A stretch of 64,000 nt of DNA from Glaciecola blandensis (GTDB taxonomy: Bacteria > Pseudomonadota > Gammaproteobacteria > Enterobacterales > Alteromonadaceae): the NCBI RefSeq assembly GCF_031846165.1, contig NZ_JAVRIE010000003.1:186001-250000 (forward strand), written 5' to 3'. Shown here in pieces: positions 61,624 through 64,000 of the stretch. A program made the translations under genes and the position numbers. The notes beneath the pieces were generated by a model. It did not search any database. It worked only from the letters and a program-made list of their open reading frames with translations, and had not been told where the DNA came from. Position 1 is the stretch's first letter. Each line of letters opens with the position of its first letter.

Positions 61624-62559
61624 ATGTCCAGTATTATGGATTCTGTAAACCAACGAACGCAGCTTGTTGGGCAAAACCGACTTGAACTGCTTTTGTTTCG
61701 TCTGAATGGTAGACAGCGTTTCGGGATCAACGTATTTAAAGTACGTGAAGTCTTGCAATGTCCTCCTCTTACTCAAATACCCAAATTGAACTCTCTTGTA
61801 AGAGGGGTTGCGCACATTCGTGGACAAACTATTTCCATTATCGATTTGAGTATGGCGACGGGTGGTCGAAAGATTGAAAACCTAGAGTCAGGCTTCATTA
61901 TCATTGCTGAATATAATCGTTCAGTGCAAGGATTCTTAGTGGGCTCCGTCGAGCGTATTATTAATACAAACTGGGACGCCATTATGCCGCCGCCACAAGG
62001 CACCGGTAAAGCAAGCTATTTAACTGCCGTTACGGAAGTTGAGAATGAGCTGATTGAAATTTTGGATGTAGAAAAAATCCTCAATGAAATTTCACCATTG
62101 AACACTGATATTAGCCAAGACTTAGCTGATACCTTAGATGTGAGCTCAAGTGAAGGTAAGATTATTTTCATTGCGGATGATTCATCTGTAGCCAGAAACC
62201 AGGTCAAGAAAGCTTTGACAGCGCTAGGTTTGGAGATCGAAGTAGCTAAAAACGGTCTGGAAGCGCTGAAGATGTTGAAAAAGTTAGCCAGTGAAACCGG
62301 TGATGTGACTGATAAAGTGGGCGTATTGGTTTCTGACATAGAGATGCCAGAAATGGATGGGTACACGCTAACGGCTGAAATTAAAAATGACCCAGAGTTG
62401 GCACGTTTGCATGTGGTTTTGCATACTTCGCTAAGTGGTGTCTTTAATCAGGCAATGGTTAAGAAAGTGGGCGCAGACGATTTCATAGCCAAATTCCACC
62501 CTGATGAATTAGCAAGCGCAGTTGAAAAATGGTTAGGTACTGAGCTAAAAGCGAAATAA
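61624..62559 (+). CDS. cheV: Chemotaxis protein CheV
   Basis: CheV is a CheW-like coupling protein with a receiver domain. The 311-residue protein has a CheW domain (about 20-165, with LELLLFRLNGRQRFGINVFKV) and a REC domain (about 178-305). The receiver holds the acidic pocket FIADDSS, phosphoacceptor Asp in SDIEMPEMDGY, and Lys in FIAKFHPDEL. It starts at ATG 61624, after TTGGAGGT. cheR follows three bases after its stop. The position next to flgA and flgB is that of the V. cholerae and Shewanella clusters. Confidence 0.96.
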   Translation: MSSIMDSVNQRTQLVGQNRLELLLFRLNGRQRFGINVFKVREVLQCPPLTQIPKLNSLVRGVAHIRGQTISIIDLSMATGGRKIENLESGFIIIAEYNRSVQGFLVGSVERIINTNWDAIMPPPQGTGKASYLTAVTEVENELIEILDVEKILNEISPLNTDISQDLADTLDVSSSEGKIIFIADDSSVARNQVKKALTALGLEIEVAKNGLEALKMLKKLASETGDVTDKVGVLVSDIEMPEMDGYTLTAEIKNDPELARLHVVLHTSLSGVFNQAMVKKVGADDFIAKFHPDELASAVEKWLGTELKAK

Positions 62560-62562
62560 TGT

Positions 62563-63393
62563 GTGAATAAAGACCTTTCACCAGCCTTGTACGAAAAATT
62601 CTGCCACTTTTTACACACAAAAAGTGGCATTGTTTTAGGAGGCTCGAAACAATATTTAGTTCGCAGCCGTATGGTGCCTCTTTTACATCGTCATGGGCTG
62701 ACCGATATTGATCAATTGATTGAAAAAATCATGCGACAAAGTGACTCTGGCCTAACTCAGTCAGCAATCGAAGCGATGACCACTAACGAGACACTTTGGT
62801 TTAGAGATAAGTATCCCTTCAGTATCCTGAAAAACACTATTTTGCCCGAGTTGGCCAAAAAGCAAAATCGCTTGCGAATTTGGAGTGCGGCAAGCTCAAC
62901 CGGGCAAGAAGCATACTCCATCGCCATTACCATTGCGGAATTCAAGAAGTCCTATCCATCTGCCTTTCAAGGTGGGATCCAAATTCTTGGGACTGACTTG
63001 TCTAATACTGTGGTTGCTCAAGCGAAGGCGGCAACATATGACGAGCTCTCCTTAAGTCGTGGCCTAGAGGATGATGTGAAACGAAAATACTTTGAGCATC
63101 ATGATAACAAAACGATGAGTGTCGTATCTGCTATTCGAAAGTGGGTGGACTTTAAGCAATTCAATCTGACGACCAGTTTTGCCTCCCTTGGGAAGTTCGA
63201 TGTGGTCTTTTGCCGTAATGTGCTGATTTACTTCGATAGCGAACAAAAAAAACGGATACTGCAAAATATTTCCGCTTCTTTGCAGTCTGAAGGCAGTTTG
63301 ATCTTGGGGGCATCCGAGTCACTAGGAGGTGCGAGTGCTCATTTCAAAATGTTAACTCAGCCTTCAGGCCTTTATTACCGTAAGTCTGCGTAA
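62563..63393 (+). CDS. cheR: Chemotaxis protein methyltransferase CheR
   Basis: CheR methylates glutamates of chemoreceptors with S-adenosylmethionine. The 276-residue protein has the N-terminal helical domain (to about 75) and the SAM-binding domain with TTNETLWFRDKYPF, RIWSAASSTGQEAYSIA and FDVVFCRNVLIYFD. Its end GGASAHFKMLTQPSGLYYRK is standard. The start is GTG 62563, only three bases after cheV, so the two are cotranslated. There is no pentapeptide-binding tail domain. Confidence 0.96.
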   Translation: MNKDLSPALYEKFCHFLHTKSGIVLGGSKQYLVRSRMVPLLHRHGLTDIDQLIEKIMRQSDSGLTQSAIEAMTTNETLWFRDKYPFSILKNTILPELAKKQNRLRIWSAASSTGQEAYSIAITIAEFKKSYPSAFQGGIQILGTDLSNTVVAQAKAATYDELSLSRGLEDDVKRKYFEHHDNKTMSVVSAIRKWVDFKQFNLTTSFASLGKFDVVFCRNVLIYFDSEQKKRILQNISASLQSEGSLILGASESLGGASAHFKMLTQPSGLYYRKSA

Positions 63394-63438
63394 AACACTT
63401 CAATAAAAATATCACTTTCCTACAAAAATAATTACTGA

Positions 63439-63455
63439 TTGGCACATCATTTGCT
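63439..63455 (+). promoter_or_regulatory. Sigma-54 promoter of the flgBC operon
   Basis: TTGGCAC followed by TTGCT has GG (63441-63442) and GC (63453-63454) exactly ten bases apart, an almost perfect sigma-54 site. Transcription would start around 63466, about 25 bases before the flgB ATG. Confidence 0.88.
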
Positions 63456-63490
63456 GAACACTGGCATGAAAGAATGTGTGAGTAATTATT

Positions 63491-63892
63491 ATGGCGATTA
63501 GTTTAGACAGACTTGTAGGCTTCCATCAAAAAGCGCTTTCGATACGAAGTGATCGTATGGAAGTCATTTCTGGCAACCTCGCAAACGCTAACACACCGGG
63601 TTATAAAGCACGAGATATCGACTTTAATAAGGCGATGAAAAGTGCGCAATATGACCAAGGTAGCCTTGTAAAAACCCACGACAAACATTTATCTGGCCGC
63701 TCGCAAATGCAAGCGGAAATTGAATTCAGAGTTCCGGACCAACCTGATACTGGTGATGGCAATACTGTCGACGCGCAAGTTGAACGTAATAACTTTCTCG
63801 ACAATGGTATGCGCTATCAGGCCGGTATTATGCTCCTGAACGGAAAGATTAAAGGCATGAAAAAAGCGCTAGGTGGCGGAGGTCAAGGTTAA
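63491..63892 (+). CDS. flgB: Flagellar basal-body rod protein FlgB
   Basis: FlgB forms the proximal rod of the flagellar basal body. The 133-residue protein has the rod signature SGNLANANTPGYKARDIDF near residue 28 and the heptad-bearing ends that pair in the rod. Its C terminus ends MLLNGKIKGMKKALGG. It starts at ATG 63491 and its last base overlaps the flgC start, so translation is coupled. Confidence 0.96.
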   Translation: MAISLDRLVGFHQKALSIRSDRMEVISGNLANANTPGYKARDIDFNKAMKSAQYDQGSLVKTHDKHLSGRSQMQAEIEFRVPDQPDTGDGNTVDAQVERNNFLDNGMRYQAGIMLLNGKIKGMKKALGGGGQG

Positions 63893-64000
63893 TGAGTTTA
63901 TTTAATATTATGAAAATTGCGAGTACGGGTATGGGGGCAGAAAGTGTCCGCTTGAATACCACGGCAAGTAACATTGCTAACGCTAACTCGGTCAGCAGCA
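63892..64000 (+). CDS. flgC: Flagellar basal-body rod protein FlgC, 3' end outside the window
   Basis: Only the first 36 codons lie in the window. They encode MSLFNIMKIASTGMGAESVR followed by LNTTASNIANANSVSS, the rod signature of FlgC. The ATG overlaps the flgB stop. The rest of the flgBCDEF operon is expected beyond the window. Confidence 0.93.
   Translation, partial: MSLFNIMKIASTGMGAESVRLNTTASNIANANSVSS

Noticed and set aside
1..64000. CRISPR arrays, rRNA genes, insertion sequences or prophage
   Set aside because: No regularly spaced repeats, rRNA sequence, transposase or phage structural genes were seen by eye; only the tRNA-linked scar suggests past mobility.

Overview
The window is a chromosomal segment of a marine-type gammaproteobacterium, most likely an Alteromonadaceae relative of Alteromonas, Glaciecola or Paraglaciecola. 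I infer this from the conserved pyrH-to-tilS order, the H-ring flagellar genes flgT and flgP beside flgNMA-cheVR-flgBC, the many TonB, RND and porin-type envelope proteins, and a moderate A+T bias judged by eye. No database search was possible, so taxonomy and family names rest on recognised motifs and gene order.

Positions 1-17.8 kb hold a dense, all-plus-strand housekeeping run: pyrH (5' end outside the window), frr, uppS, cdsA, dxr, rseP, bamA, skp, fabZ, lpxA, lpxB, rnhB, dnaE, accA, tilS. It links pyrimidine nucleotide supply, ribosome recycling, isoprenoid and phospholipid synthesis, outer-membrane assembly, lipid A synthesis, replication and fatty-acid synthesis. lpxD, which normally lies between skp and fabZ, is missing; a good intrinsic terminator occupies its place.

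Positions 17.9-33.7 kb are mixed: a small DUF4177/YidD-like/TM2/M48-peptidase group, a diguanylate cyclase, a CPA2 antiporter with an RCK domain, a YlqF/RbgA-like GTPase, an M14-like peptidase coupled to a PspB-like membrane protein, tadA, an unlisted 50-residue basic protein, mltF, purL, smrA and a DgoA-like aldolase.

Positions 33.9-51.9 kb are accessory envelope functions. They comprise a large TonB-dependent receptor; two small Gly/Ala-rich peptides with double-glycine-type leaders followed by a small membrane protein (a possible two-peptide bacteriocin locus); an RND/MMPL pump, LolA-like protein and beta-barrel triad; a DUF2892 protein with a sulfide:quinone oxidoreductase; and an unusual four-gene set made of a short PstS-like periplasmic protein, a porin, a membrane coiled-coil protein and a 1044-residue PAS/coiled-coil protein whose C terminus looks like an HPt domain lacking its histidine.

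Positions 52.2-54.7 kb look like the scar of a tRNA-targeted element. A complete tRNA-Arg(CCT) lies at one end and a decayed direct copy of its 3' half, from the anticodon to the CCA end, lies about 2.43 kb downstream. Between them are an A+T-rich orphan gene, a PfkB sugar kinase and only the C-terminal 76 residues of a SorC/DeoR-type regulator.

Positions 54.8-64 kb are the polar-flagellum and chemotaxis block: flgT, flgP, flgN, flgM, flgA, cheV, cheR, flgB and the start of flgC, with recognisable sigma-54 and sigma-28 promoters. A GNAT-nitrilase fusion gene and mgtE sit inside the block, and flgO is absent from its usual place.
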